Shown: positions 24,271 to 34,600 of the stretch, one piece after another | Numbering within the stretch: the stretch's first letter is position 1 | How the letters are laid out: each line of letters starts with the position of its first letter | Assembly (NCBI RefSeq): GCF_014644295.1 | Contig: NZ_BMKK01000002.1 | Location: 372,001 to 436,000 of the forward strand | From: Emticicia aquatilis | GTDB taxonomy: Bacteria > Bacteroidota > Bacteroidia > Cytophagales > Spirosomataceae | Direction of reading: 5' to 3' | Length of the DNA: 64,000 nucleotides | The notes under the pieces: model-generated | Database searches by the model: none | What the model saw: the letters and a program-made list of their open reading frames with translations, nothing else | Told to the model about the DNA's origin: nothing | Position numbers and translations under genes: made by a program

Positions 24271-25284
24271 ATGTCAAAAGTTAAAGTAGCAATTAATGGA
24301 TTCGGACGTATCGGTAAATTAGCGTATCGTCAAATTTATAACATGGAAGGAATTGATGTAGTCGCAATCAATGACTTAACAAGCCCTTCAACACTTGCAC
24401 ACCTTTTAAAGTATGATAGTGCTCAAGGCAGATTTAACGCTACGGTTACATCTACTGAAAATAGTATTATAGTAAATGGTGATGAAATCAGAATCTACGC
24501 TCAACGTAATCCTGCGGATATTCCATGGGCTGAGCATGATGTTGATGTAGTTTTAGAATGTACAGGTTTTTTTACTGATAAAGATAAAGCTGCTGCACAC
24601 TTAACTGCAGGAGCAAAAAGAGTAATTATCAGTGCACCTGCAACTGGTGATTTGAAAACAATCGTCTATAATGTTAACCACAATATTTTAGATGGTAGCG
24701 AAACTATCATTAGCTGTGCCAGCTGTACAACCAACTGCTTAGCACCAATGGCTAAAGTTTTGAACGATAGTTTTGGAATTATTGCTGGTAGTATGACAAC
24801 AGTTCACGCTTATACAAATGACCAAAATACATTGGATGCTCCACATGCTAAAGGTGATTTGAGAAGAGCGAGAGCGGCGGCGGCTAACATTATACCAAAT
24901 AGTACTGGTGCTGCAAAAGCAATTGGTTTAGTATTACCAGAATTGAAAGGTAAATTAGATGGTGGTGCTCAACGTGTACCTACTATCACTGGTAGTTTGA
25001 CAGAATTAACTTGTATTTTAGAAAAAACTGTAACTCTTGATGAAGTAAATGCCGCAATGCAAGCTGCTGCAACTGAAAGTTTTGGTTATAATACAGACGA
25101 AATCGTAAGTTCTGACATCATTGGAACAACTTTTGGTAGCTTATTTGACGCTACTCAAACTAAAGTTGTAACAGTTGGTGATAAACAACTTGTGAAAACT
25201 GTAAGTTGGTATGACAACGAAATGAGTTATGTAAGTCAACTTGTAAGAACTGTAAAGTATTTTGCAACTTTGATTTCTAAATAA
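24271..25284 (+). CDS. gap: Glyceraldehyde-3-phosphate dehydrogenase, type I
   Basis: The glycolytic enzyme converts glyceraldehyde-3-phosphate, phosphate and NAD+ to 1,3-bisphosphoglycerate. The Rossmann motif [13 protein letters not shown] lies at residues 8-20, and the catalytic cysteine is Cys152 in [12 protein letters not shown]. The His-containing [11 protein letters not shown] segment near 177 and the C-terminal [13 protein letters not shown] are also present. The length of 337 residues is normal. It is transcribed alone. The leader contains the phased TTAGTA array but no clean TAnnTTTG box near the start, so gap may use a modified promoter or an activator. Confidence 0.97.
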   Translation: MSKVKVAINGFGRIGKLAYRQIYNMEGIDVVAINDLTSPSTLAHLLKYDSAQGRFNATVTSTENSIIVNGDEIRIYAQRNPADIPWAEHDVDVVLECTGFFTDKDKAAAHLTAGAKRVIISAPATGDLKTIVYNVNHNILDGSETIISCASCTTNCLAPMAKVLNDSFGIIAGSMTTVHAYTNDQNTLDAPHAKGDLRRARAAAANIIPNSTGAAKAIGLVLPELKGKLDGGAQRVPTITGSLTELTCILEKTVTLDEVNAAMQAAATESFGYNTDEIVSSDIIGTTFGSLFDATQTKVVTVGDKQLVKTVSWYDNEMSYVSQLVRTVKYFATLISK

Positions 25285-25294
25285 TATTTCAATC

Positions 25295-25320
25295 AAAAAG
25301 GGGCTTAAAAGCCCCTTTTT
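25295..25320. terminator. Bidirectional terminator between gap and trmB
   Basis: AAAAAGGGGCTT / AAGCCCCTTTTT forms a symmetrical hairpin between two convergent stop codons. Confidence 0.93.
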
Positions 25321-25325
25321 GATAT

Positions 25326-25985
25326 TTATTTTCTATTTTTCGATGCTAAATAATTGATTTTATAGCCCTGAGCTACAAATAAACGCTCGTAATGAGTTTC
25401 GATTCCATAATGCTCAACCAATAGTGGCGAGGTATATAAATCAGTAGTTTGTCTTAAAACTTCAAACCCTGCAGCTGGAATGGTATCCAGCGAATATTCA
25501 AATAATGGGTAATTATCAGTTTTAAAGAAAAAATCTCCATCATTTTTTAGAATTTTCTTGTAAAGTCCTAAATATCGACTGTTTGTAAGCCTTTTTCGTT
25601 CTTCTTTATCTCTTGGTTGTGGGTCTGGATGAATCAACCAAATCTCATCAACTTCGTTATCTTCAAAAAACTCTTCTAAAAATGCCATTGAAGTCCTCAA
25701 AAAAGCAACATTGGTTAATCCCCAATCATTAGCACGTTTACTTCCACGAGCAATTCGGTCGCCTTTTATATCAATTCCAATAAAATTTTTATCTGGAAAT
25801 TCCTTTGCTAAACCTGTAGTATATTCGCCTTTACCACAAGCCAGTTCAAGAACAATCGGATTTGAATTTTTGAAGTATTTTTCTCTCCACTGTCCTTTTA
25901 TAGTCGTATAGAGTTCTTTTCCTCTTTCGACAACATTTTCAGATTCAGCATTATACTGGAATCTTGGTAGTTTTCTTCTTGCCAC
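25326..25985 (-). CDS. trmB: tRNA (guanine(46)-N7)-methyltransferase TrmB
   Basis: TrmB methylates G46 in the variable loop of tRNA using S-adenosylmethionine. The SAM-binding segment LELACGKGEYTTGLA lies near residue 46, followed by FIGIDIKGDRIARGSKRA and the family's HPDPQPRDKEERKRL near 122, then a C-terminal ETHYERLF motif. The length of 219 residues is usual. It is encoded convergently with gap and sits downstream of folC across an A/T-rich 140-bp gap, so it probably has its own promoter. Confidence 0.94.
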   Translation of the reverse strand: MARRKLPRFQYNAESENVVERGKELYTTIKGQWREKYFKNSNPIVLELACGKGEYTTGLAKEFPDKNFIGIDIKGDRIARGSKRANDWGLTNVAFLRTSMAFLEEFFEDNEVDEIWLIHPDPQPRDKEERKRLTNSRYLGLYKKILKNDGDFFFKTDNYPLFEYSLDTIPAAGFEVLRQTTDLYTSPLLVEHYGIETHYERLFVAQGYKINYLASKNRK

Positions 25986-26057
25986 TCTCCTACTTTATTT
26001 ATAAATTATTGATTATCAATCACTTAATAACTACACACTCTCTATTAATACTATATT

Positions 26058-26069
26058 ATAAAAAGTATT
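26058..26069 (+). repeat. Copy of the intergenic motif ATAAAAAGTATT
   Basis: This 12-mer occurs exactly at 8601-8612, 13259-13270, 16049-16060 and here, always in intergenic DNA and always in this orientation, with a near copy at 8556-8567. Here it lies between folC and trmB within an A/T-rich region flanked by a 9-bp inverted repeat (26047-26055 and 26111-26119). Confidence 0.5.
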
Positions 26070-26126
26070 GTATGTATTATTATTTTGTAAAATATAGAAA
26101 TATTATTATGTATAGTATTTATTAGA

Positions 26127-27431
26127 CTATAAGTTATCTAACTCAGCAACCACAAAAGTACTGCCACCAATATAAATTAAATCATCTCTTTGAGCCTTTT
26201 CTTGAATAAATTTCAAAGAATCATTCACGCTGAGAATTGAATATCCTGATATTCCGTGCGACTCAGCTATTTTTATCAAATTCTCAGAGGCCAGTGAACG
26301 AGGTGTATTTGCTTGACAGAAACAATAAGTACCATCTTTAGGGAATAATTCCAGAATTTCGTCAACGTTCTTGTCCGTTACAAAACCAAGTATAAAGTAT
26401 TTCTGCTTGATATTTAACTTCTTGATTTGGTCAAGTACAATTTTCAAACCATGTTCATTGTGTCCAGTATCACAAATAGTCAACGGTTTTTCCGATAAAA
26501 TCTGCCATCTACCTTTCAGGGAAGTTAAAGTAACAACTTTAGAAATTCCATTAATGATTGCCTCATCAGAAATACTATAAGACAAACTTCGTAAAATCAT
26601 TACAGATTGAACAACTCCCGCAATATTTTTTAATTGATAAGGACCAATTAATTGTGAATTTAAGTCTTTGAAAATAAGCCTCGGAGAATCAATTTCAATA
26701 TTGAAAACATCAACTATTAAATTAGTTGAATTAGTTTCCTTTTCAACAACACTAAAATTTTCAGATGCAAAGTAAATTTCGGAATTCGTAGATTTTGCTT
26801 TATCAATAAATACCGGCTTTGTTTCATCATTGTACTCAGAAATAACAACTGGAATATTCTCCTTAATAATACCTGCTTTTTCTGAAGCAATTTTTGGAAG
26901 TGTATCGCCAAGTATATTTACATGGTCAAAACCAATGTTTGTGATGACACTTAAAATCGGTGTGATAATATTTGTTGAATCTAATCGTCCACCCAAACCA
27001 ACTTCTATGACAGCAATATCAACATTTTCATTTGCAAAGAAATCAAATGCAATGGCTACACTTAATTCAAAAAAAGAAGGTTTTAGTTCTTCAATAAAAC
27101 TTTTATGTTCTTTTACGAATGTAACAACATTCGCTTTTTCAATAGATTTGCCATTAATCCTGAATCTTTCAGTGTAATCTTTCAAATGTGGCGATGTATA
27201 AAGGCCTGTTTTATAGCCAGCACTTTGAAGTATAGCAGCTAAATAATGAGAAGTACTACCTTTCCCATTTGTACCAGCAACATGAATTGATTTAAACTTT
27301 AGATGTGGATTTCCTAAATATTCACTTAATTTTAGAATATTGGTCAGACTTCCCTTAAAGGCTTTCTCTCCATCACGATGGAAAACTGGAAGTAAAGAAT
27401 ATAAATAATCTATTGTTTCTTCGTAAGTCAT
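26127..27431 (-). CDS. folC: Bifunctional folylpolyglutamate / dihydrofolate synthase
   Basis: FolC adds glutamate to dihydropteroate and then extends the glutamate tail of folates in the cytoplasm. The Mur-ligase-type P-loop GTNGKGSTSHYLAAIL lies near residue 53, with TSPHLKDYTERFRING near 79 and EVGLGGRLDSTN near 142. The C-terminal domain holds the CDTGHNEHG motif near 318. The length of 434 residues is normal. The start at 27431 lies about 90 bp after the TonB-like gene's terminator hairpin, implying separate transcription. Confidence 0.95.
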   Translation of the reverse strand: MTYEETIDYLYSLLPVFHRDGEKAFKGSLTNILKLSEYLGNPHLKFKSIHVAGTNGKGSTSHYLAAILQSAGYKTGLYTSPHLKDYTERFRINGKSIEKANVVTFVKEHKSFIEELKPSFFELSVAIAFDFFANENVDIAVIEVGLGGRLDSTNIITPILSVITNIGFDHVNILGDTLPKIASEKAGIIKENIPVVISEYNDETKPVFIDKAKSTNSEIYFASENFSVVEKETNSTNLIVDVFNIEIDSPRLIFKDLNSQLIGPYQLKNIAGVVQSVMILRSLSYSISDEAIINGISKVVTLTSLKGRWQILSEKPLTICDTGHNEHGLKIVLDQIKKLNIKQKYFILGFVTDKNVDEILELFPKDGTYCFCQANTPRSLASENLIKIAESHGISGYSILSVNDSLKFIQEKAQRDDLIYIGGSTFVVAELDNL

Positions 27432-27519
27432 TCTTTAAAAATACTTTATGCAAAGCTACTAAGATAGTAGCAAAAGAGAAAAGGATTTTAACTGAATAGT
27501 AGAATAAGTTGAGGCAAAT

Positions 27520-27548
27520 AAAAAAGGACACCTTTGAAGGTGCCCTTA
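27520..27548 (-). terminator. Terminator of the TonB-like gene
   Basis: On the minus strand AAGGGCACCTT / AAGGTGTCCTT pairs imperfectly around a short loop and is followed by a T-rich run, 20 bp after the TonB-like stop. Confidence 0.75.
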
Positions 27549-27567
27549 AATCTTGCAATTTTGAATA

Positions 27568-28578
27568 TCAATTTCCAGATTGAATATTGATTGTAATCGT
27601 ACCTGTTGCTCTCGGAGGTGGAGTTCCTTCGGGAGAAAGTACAGAACTCAATTTTTGTTGAATATAATTTTTATAGAAATTTTGAACCGATGGACTAACA
27701 GTTGAAGAAACAACGCTTATACCAACTACATCGCCAGAATCATCAACAGTAACTTTGAAAACAATTTTACCAGTTTCAGAAGAACCATCATCTGGCAGAG
27801 AAAGCTTTCTTTTATTCCATCCGCTCAGACCGCCAATAGAAGCACCAGAACCTCCTCCTTTGCCAGGTTTGCCCATCATACTTTTACCATCGAGTGTTCC
27901 TCTTGGGTCACCTTTATCACCCACTTCACCTTTTTTGCCATCACCATTATTATTTCCACCAACACCATCTCTTGTTCCGATTGTACCATTTGACGAGCTA
28001 TTTGATTTTGCTCCACTTCCAGAACCTGTACCGCCTTTTTTCATAATTGACCCTTCTTCAACCGAACGCTTTACTGGTTCAGGTTTTGGAGGCTCAACTT
28101 TTGCAGGTGCTGGTTTTGCCTTTGTTTCAACTGGAGTAGGTTTTACTACTGGTTTAGTTTCAACTTTTTTTACTGGCTTGTTATTTTCTTTTTCAGTGAC
28201 AGGGCTTTTTTCATCATCGGCTGTAATGACTGGTTTTGCTGGAGCCTCTTTTACCTTTACTTTTTCAACCTTCTCAACTGGTGGTGGGGTAACTATAGGT
28301 TTTGTTTTTAAAGGTTTAGCTTCTGCCTCATCTTTTTCTGATGGTTTTACATCATAATTATTGGGAGATATATTGGCTTTATTGGTTGTTTGGATATCAC
28401 CACTACCGACTAAATCAACACCATAGTTTAGTTCAACACCTTCAGCTTCTTCGGGAGGTGAATACATTAACTTTAAAAAAAATAATAATCCTAAAAATAA
28501 AGCATAAACGACCAAACTCAATAAAAAAGCGGTTGTTTGATGTTGCTTATTTTCGTTATCGAGTGATGCTGATTGCAT
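27568..28578 (-). CDS. TonB-like energy-transducing protein
   Basis: A 336-residue protein built like TonB: a short cytoplasmic N-terminus, one membrane anchor (residues about 18-38), a long Pro/Lys/Glu-rich spacer (about 70-175), a Gly/Ser/Asp-rich low-complexity section (about 180-255), and a C-terminal TonB-type domain (GKIVFKVTVDDSGDVVGISVVSS, residues 268-336). TonB proteins pass proton-motive energy from ExbBD to outer-membrane receptors such as the B12 receptor in this window. ExbBD are not adjacent. It follows the HU/SPOR gene on the same strand after a terminator, so it forms its own unit. Confidence 0.83.
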   Translation of the reverse strand: MQSASLDNENKQHQTTAFLLSLVVYALFLGLLFFLKLMYSPPEEAEGVELNYGVDLVGSGDIQTTNKANISPNNYDVKPSEKDEAEAKPLKTKPIVTPPPVEKVEKVKVKEAPAKPVITADDEKSPVTEKENNKPVKKVETKPVVKPTPVETKAKPAPAKVEPPKPEPVKRSVEEGSIMKKGGTGSGSGAKSNSSSNGTIGTRDGVGGNNNGDGKKGEVGDKGDPRGTLDGKSMMGKPGKGGGSGASIGGLSGWNKRKLSLPDDGSSETGKIVFKVTVDDSGDVVGISVVSSTVSPSVQNFYKNYIQQKLSSVLSPEGTPPPRATGTITINIQSGN

Positions 28579-28615
28579 AGAAAAATGTTTAATAAATTAG
28601 GAATAATATACTTAT

Positions 28616-28650
28616 AAAAAAACCTGTAAGTGTTTTGCTTACAGGTTTTT
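28616..28650 (-). terminator. Terminator of the HU/SPOR gene
   Basis: A 13-bp hairpin AAAAACCTGTAAG / CTTACAGGTTTTT with a 7-nt loop. It shares the AACCTGTAAG arm with the terminator at 2201-2238, so this sequence is a reused terminator cassette in the genome. Confidence 0.92.
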
Positions 28651-28667
28651 AAAATAAATTGATTAGA

Positions 28668-29780
28668 TTAGTTCGCTTTTATAATTGCAGGTTTTTCTCC
28701 GATTAACTTTGTGTGTTTCTCAGAAAGCTGAGTTGCTTCGGCATAAGACCCAGCCTCGGCTGCAACCACCTTCGATAATTCACCAACTTTAATAACTTTT
28801 GGAGTAAAGCCATTCTTGATAAGAATTGACTGCAACTTTTCTACGTTTTCTAAACTTTTAAAAACACCTGAAACAATCAAATAACGCTTTTCGGCTGTAT
28901 TTATTGTTGCGGTAGCAGCTTCAACAACTGGTGTTACCGCTGGTTTTTCTATTTCTTTTTTAGACTCTACTTTTTTTGGAGCCGTTTCGATAACCGATGT
29001 TGTAGGTTGAACAGGAAGTGTTTTAAGTTCTGTTGTAGCTACTGGTTGGTTATCAAAATTAGGTTTGATAATATCAGTTTCGGCCGTTGGAGTTTTTACT
29101 GAAACTTTTTGAACGACTTCTTCCTTTTTAGGAATATAATCTAATGGGTTGAAACTACTTTTAGCAGTCTCATTACTACTTTTAGGGCCTGAAAAAAGCA
29201 CCACAAATAAACCAGTCGACAAAAGTAAAATTGGAATTGAATAAAGTGCGTATGTCCAACCAGTAGATTTTCTTACAGCTGTACTTGAATAAGATGATTT
29301 ATGAACTAATAATTCATCATCATCTTCTTCAAAAGTCTGGCTGTAAGTATATTTCTCTTTCGCAATTTGGCGAGGAAATAGACTATCAAAACCAAAACTT
29401 TCGCTGTAAAAGTTATTTTTTCTATCTGGTTCGAAAACTAAACTGTTTTCTTCGTTAAGCACAAAATTTCCAACTTTATCAAAACTAAAAGATTTTTCAG
29501 TTGCTAATGAATCTTTTATATCTGTTACAAAAGATTGAATTTTTCGTTTAGCTTCATCAATAGTTACACTTTCTCTACGTGAGATATGAGTAGCCAATAA
29601 TCCATCATCCTGTTTTAAAATTTCATTGAAAGCTATTCTTTTTTGTGGTGGCATCAATGAGCCACTGATTTCATTAAAACTTGAGGGCAAATAATTTGCA
29701 ATGAAAGCCCCAAAGTTTGGTACGGTCACGTAGTCGTGTTCGTAAAGTAAGGTGCGTATATGGTCAGCAACTGGTCTCAT
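28668..29780 (-). CDS. HU-CCDC81 and SPOR domain membrane protein
   Basis: A 370-residue protein with three parts. Residues 1-135 match the HU-CCDC81 pattern of Bacteroidota (VADHIRTLLYEHDYVTVPNFGAFIANY, then FDKVGNFVLNEENSLVFEPD). A membrane helix follows at about 180-200 (YALYSIPILLLSTGLFVVLF). The C-terminus (about 295-370) is a SPOR domain (YLIVSGVFKSLENVEKLQSILIKNGF), which binds denuded peptidoglycan at division sites in other bacteria. A linking role between a DNA-binding-like cytoplasmic domain and the cell wall is inferred, not shown. It is the third gene of a minus-strand series with the TPR and outer-membrane genes upstream. Confidence 0.85.
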   Translation of the reverse strand: MRPVADHIRTLLYEHDYVTVPNFGAFIANYLPSSFNEISGSLMPPQKRIAFNEILKQDDGLLATHISRRESVTIDEAKRKIQSFVTDIKDSLATEKSFSFDKVGNFVLNEENSLVFEPDRKNNFYSESFGFDSLFPRQIAKEKYTYSQTFEEDDDELLVHKSSYSSTAVRKSTGWTYALYSIPILLLSTGLFVVLFSGPKSSNETAKSSFNPLDYIPKKEEVVQKVSVKTPTAETDIIKPNFDNQPVATTELKTLPVQPTTSVIETAPKKVESKKEIEKPAVTPVVEAATATINTAEKRYLIVSGVFKSLENVEKLQSILIKNGFTPKVIKVGELSKVVAAEAGSYAEATQLSEKHTKLIGEKPAIIKAN

Positions 29781-29820
29781 AAGAGATATTATAAAATTTG
29801 GAGTCCTTTGTAATGCTAAG

Positions 29821-31530
29821 TTAAAACGAAAAATTGACTCCTACAAGAAAATTCAAACCTTGTTGCGGATAATATAGATAGCGTTCGTATTTTTTCCCTA
29901 AAATGTTATTCAATTTGACAAATGCAGTGAATTGTTTCCCAAACAGATAGTCGAACTCGGTATTCATATCAAATATTGCTTTGTTTGTTACGATTGCATT
30001 TGTTGTAGGATTTTTGGCAAAAGTTTTACCGATGTATGCTAAATCTAAGTTGGCAATCAATCTATCAGATACGATTAAAGTATTTCCCCATTTAACAGTT
30101 ACGAGCGGACGATGAAATGGTTTTTCGTAGGCTCTTTTTTGATAATGGTTTATTTCTGTACGCAAATATGTACGCCAGATTTGGGCTGGTTGGTAGTTTA
30201 ATTGCACGTTTACGTTAACGTATTGAGTTTTAAGACTATCATACAAAACAGTAAATTTTGCAGTATCACCTAACATTTCGGTGGCTTTTGGTGAATAATT
30301 ATTGAAATAGTAAAGGTTTTTGTAATAACCCATTGAGCCTCTGAAATTGAAACTAAAACCAGAACCAATATCTCCTTTTCCACCAACATAATATTCTTGA
30401 AGTTTTTCGGTATTCAACAATTTGGTTTGTTGTTTTAGATATGGATTTTCGTTTAAGAAACTTCCAAGTGTATTTCTAATAATATCTCCGTCGTAACCTG
30501 CAAATACATAAATCAAATTTGGCAATTTGTAAGTGAGTTCAACAGTCGGAAAACCTTTGGTACGGTTAATTTTCTTTACCTCATCAAATTCATTGACTGC
30601 TTTATAACCAATACTTGCACCAAAACGATTAAGGTTTACTTTAAATGAAGGTTCAACTCTAAATAAATTTCTCTTGTCAACTTCACCATCGCTACGCTGT
30701 GCCATATTTGCATCTGCATCAACTAATGCGATGAATTTATCTTCAATGATAGGAAAATAGGCATTAAAAGTAGTTGTCCAGTCAGTTTCTTGAGCCGAAT
30801 AATTATCTTTTAATGAGCGGATGTTTGTTTTCAAGGCATAATCCACTCTCGGATTAGGAGCGATATTCTCAAAACCTACGTTAAAATTGAGAGTGTTTAA
30901 AATTTGTTTGATTTCTTTTCGGTCGAATTCTACTCTCGGACGTTTATAGCCATAAAAATAATATTGGTCTCGATTATAAGATAAACCTCCATTTACTTGA
31001 AATTTCTCAGCTAAATATTTGCCAGTCAATTCGGCTTTGTCATACATATTTGCCGAATTTTTATCATCAACTGGCCCACGAGTAGTTGAATTGTGCATGG
31101 CATGAACGCCAAAAATCATCTTGCTATCTTGAGCCGAATTGACATATAATTCTCCGAAAATTCTTCCAAAGTTACCCGCACCCAAACTGATGTAATTATT
31201 ATATTTTTCCTCCTCTTCTTTCTTTTTTCCACCATCAGGAGAAACCACGGTTGGGTTAAATTTTACTTCTTCGATACCCTTTAGTTTTCTATCAAAGAAA
31301 GAATATTTCATCTGACGGTCTTCAGGATTCGTTTTAACTGGTGGTATTTTTTCAAAGACTCGATTGGCTGGCGGCAACTCAACTTTGCGGTCTTTTGTAA
31401 TTACAATGTCGTCATCGAGCTGTGCGAAAACACTCGCTGAACTTGATAAAATTATGCCGAGAGCTAAGATTATTTTTTGAGAAAATAAATTATCTTTAGC
31501 TGAAATATTATTTAATTTGATAAAATTCAT
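29821..31530 (-). CDS. Outer-membrane beta-barrel protein without a plug (TonB-receptor-like)
   Basis: A 569-residue exported protein: signal peptide to about residue 36 (ASVFAQ), a polar Pro/Lys-rich stretch with a KKKEEEEK cluster, then from about residue 110 alternating hydrophobic and aromatic strands typical of an outer-membrane barrel, ending in Phe-Ser-Phe. I see no TonB plug domain. The family is often called TonB-dependent receptor by similarity, but the missing plug argues for a structural or transport barrel. It lies 74 bp after the 1012-residue TPR gene and 40 bp before the HU/SPOR gene, so a shared transcript and an outer-membrane complex with the TPR protein are plausible. Confidence 0.75.
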   Translation of the reverse strand: MNFIKLNNISAKDNLFSQKIILALGIILSSSASVFAQLDDDIVITKDRKVELPPANRVFEKIPPVKTNPEDRQMKYSFFDRKLKGIEEVKFNPTVVSPDGGKKKEEEEKYNNYISLGAGNFGRIFGELYVNSAQDSKMIFGVHAMHNSTTRGPVDDKNSANMYDKAELTGKYLAEKFQVNGGLSYNRDQYYFYGYKRPRVEFDRKEIKQILNTLNFNVGFENIAPNPRVDYALKTNIRSLKDNYSAQETDWTTTFNAYFPIIEDKFIALVDADANMAQRSDGEVDKRNLFRVEPSFKVNLNRFGASIGYKAVNEFDEVKKINRTKGFPTVELTYKLPNLIYVFAGYDGDIIRNTLGSFLNENPYLKQQTKLLNTEKLQEYYVGGKGDIGSGFSFNFRGSMGYYKNLYYFNNYSPKATEMLGDTAKFTVLYDSLKTQYVNVNVQLNYQPAQIWRTYLRTEINHYQKRAYEKPFHRPLVTVKWGNTLIVSDRLIANLDLAYIGKTFAKNPTTNAIVTNKAIFDMNTEFDYLFGKQFTAFVKLNNILGKKYERYLYYPQQGLNFLVGVNFSF

Positions 31531-31604
31531 GATTTTAAGTTTTTTTTAAGTTCAACCACTTAACTCTTTGGTTATAAGTATTTAGCGAAAGTTAAACTAA
31601 CAGC

Positions 31605-34600
31605 TTATTCTTTATTTTCTATATCTTTTAATTTCTTCTTAGCTGCATCAACTGTTTCTGGAGTATCTGAGTTTTCGATTACTGATTTGAGGGTTGCCTT
31701 GGCCATAAAGTAATCATTCATCCCAACATAATTATCAGAAATTAACAAGAAACTCTTTTCGTACCAATAGACAAATTCAGAAAAATCTTGAGCTAATTCT
31801 TGTAAGATTTTAATTGACTCCTTGTATTTCTTTGCTTTATACTGCATCTCTCCGATGAAGTATTTTGCTTCGGCTCCGTTGTTATCTTTTGCCATCGCAA
31901 TGGTTTTCTTAAACTCTTCCTCTGCTTTTACAAAATCGTTCTTTTGCATGTAAGCTTTACCTAAAAGTAATTGAGCTTTATTGGTCGCACCCATTACAAT
32001 ACTTCCACCATTATTAATAATTTCTTTACTGAATACAATAACCGAATCTTGATTTCCAGTAATGTAGTAAGAGTCAGCTAAACCTTGCCATGCTGAAACA
32101 ATATCACGTTTGTTTTGTGAAGCAAATAGCACAGTTCGGAAATTAGTGATTGCATTGCGATAGCTTTTGTTTGAAACCTCAATGGCTGCCGCTCTTAATG
32201 CAGATTTCGTTACGAAAGTAGTACGATTATCAGTAATAACCTGACTGTAGTATTTCAAAGCATTTGTTTTATCATTTGAAATATAGTATGAATCAGCTAT
32301 ATAGTACTTGGCTTCAAAACTATTACTGCTATTTGGATAATTTCTGATGTATTTTTGGAGTGCGGCAATCGCTTTATCGTATTTTTCATTCAAATAAAGA
32401 TTTTTAGCCGATTCATATTCAAGATTTTCGACTGAGCCATTGGCTGGGTTAACTTTCTTGTATTCATCAACAACCGCAGAAAAGTCTTCGGGGCGACCTA
32501 CAGAATTTAAACTTTCTTGCAAACCAAGCAAAGCATTATCTGCTTCATCTGAGTTACCATAACGTTGTAGAATCAATTTATAATCAATAATAGAAGCCTC
32601 AAAATTCTTCATATTTGAGTAAGCCAATGCTCTTTTCGATAATGCTTTTGGCATTAAAGCACTTTTTGGTCTTTCTCGAATCATTTTACTTAAAATCGTG
32701 ATGGCACTTTGATTATTACCCTTGTCAAGTTCTAAAACACCGCTTTGATAAAGAGCATCATCTACCAAACGAGAATTAGGGTATTGAGCCGAAATTCTAT
32801 CAAATAGTTGCTGGGCTTCTTGATTTTTACCTAAGAAAGTTAGCGTAAGTGCCTTTTGATACATGGCGTAATCTTTCTCAGTTTTGTTTTCTTTGATGGC
32901 TTGGTCGTAATACGTAATGGCATCGTTGTAGTTTTTGGTTGCCAAATAACAGTCTCCGATTCTAACAAGAGCATCTTCAAAATTCTGACGAGTACTTTCT
33001 TCTCTTTTTCCTTTCAAAAACTCCTTGAAATAGTTACTCGCCTGCTTGTAATCTTTGTTGTTATAATTGAGATAAGCCAATCCATATCGACTTTTTTGTT
33101 TTAAACTTTCGTTACTTGTATTCAAAACATCTTTATACAAGGCCTCAGCTTCAGGTGATTTCGCAGCGTATGATGCCTCAGCTTTCCAAAACATTGCATT
33201 ATTTTTTAATTCAGCATCAATTGGTTGTGACAGTGATTTATCAAAATATTGAATTGCACGAGCGTAACGTTCGGCATTAAAATCTAAAACACCTTGATTG
33301 TAGCAAAGACGTTGATACGCCAAATTAATTTTACTCGTGCGTTTCTTTAATCCTTCAATGTAAGAGATTGCTTGAGAATAATTATTCGAATCAAACAAAA
33401 CATCACTCAATATTTCGTTTACCTCATCTTCATATTTGCCATTCGGATAATTTTTAAGATAATCTTGAAGTTCGTTAATCCCTTGCTGATTATTACCTAA
33501 ATCAATAGCCACTTTCGCAAAATTAAATTGAGCTTCTTCTTTGATAACTTTATCAAAATTGGCAGTTTTTGCACGGTCGAAAGCAGCTAATGCCGCATTT
33601 AAGTCATTAACTTTTAAAGAAGAAATTCCTAAATAATAAGCCGCTTGCTGTCCAATTTCAGTATTTTGAGCGGCAATTTTCTTGAAATTTTCTACTGCTT
33701 TATCAAAAACATTGGTTTTGTATAAACTGTAAGCGTGGCGGAATGTTACTTGATTTGAAACTGCCCCACGTTTAAAGTTTCTGAACTTATCATAATACTT
33801 TGCCGCCTTAACAAAATCATCTTTGAAATAACAAACTTCGGCAGTAACCAAGCATATATCATCAATCTTTTTCCCATTCGGTTTTTCGATAATAGGTTCA
33901 GTATAAGCCAAAAGTTCATCGTTTTTCTTTTGAACGTATAAGATATTGGCAATCCAATTCGGGATTTCAATTCTATAAGGGTTTACATTCTCAACTCTTT
34001 TCAAATCATTCAATGCAGCATCATAATTTTCATTTTTATAATTTATCACGCCAGCATAATAAGATGAATGCGATTGATAATCAGAAGCAACGGCCTTAAC
34101 TTCATTGAAAATTGGCAAAGCTCTTTGAAAATTATTGGTCTGATAATAAGATACTGCCAATTTATATTTCATTTCGAGCGATTGTTGGCTATCGCTGGCA
34201 CCTGCGGTTGCTTTTTCCAGATAAACAATTGCTTTATTATAATCGCCTTGGTCGTAGAAGTATTTTCCTAAATCATTATAGATAACCTTGGCTTTTGGAT
34301 GGTCGGAATGATTGACCACAAAACGCTCAATTTCAATATCAGCATCAGTGGCTTTTGCATATAAGCCAGATAATGCTGAGTAGTATTCGGCGTTGGTCAG
34401 ATTAAACTCATTTTCCTTTAGCGTTTTTTCTGTCGATTGTATGTAATGTTTAAATTCTTCTCGGGAAGCTGTATATGCTTTTTTCTGGAAAAGTTCAATC
34501 CCTTTGTTGTAGTGAGATTCGGGGTCGGTATAAGCAATCGTATTTTGAGCGTACGAAGAATGACTTACTTGCAATAAAGTACCGACAAGCAAAGCGGAAA

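Noticed and set aside
27755-28357. 200-residue plus-strand ORF opposite the TonB-like gene
   Set aside because: A shadow of the repetitive Pro/Gly/Lys codons of the minus-strand gene, with no independent motif or promoter.
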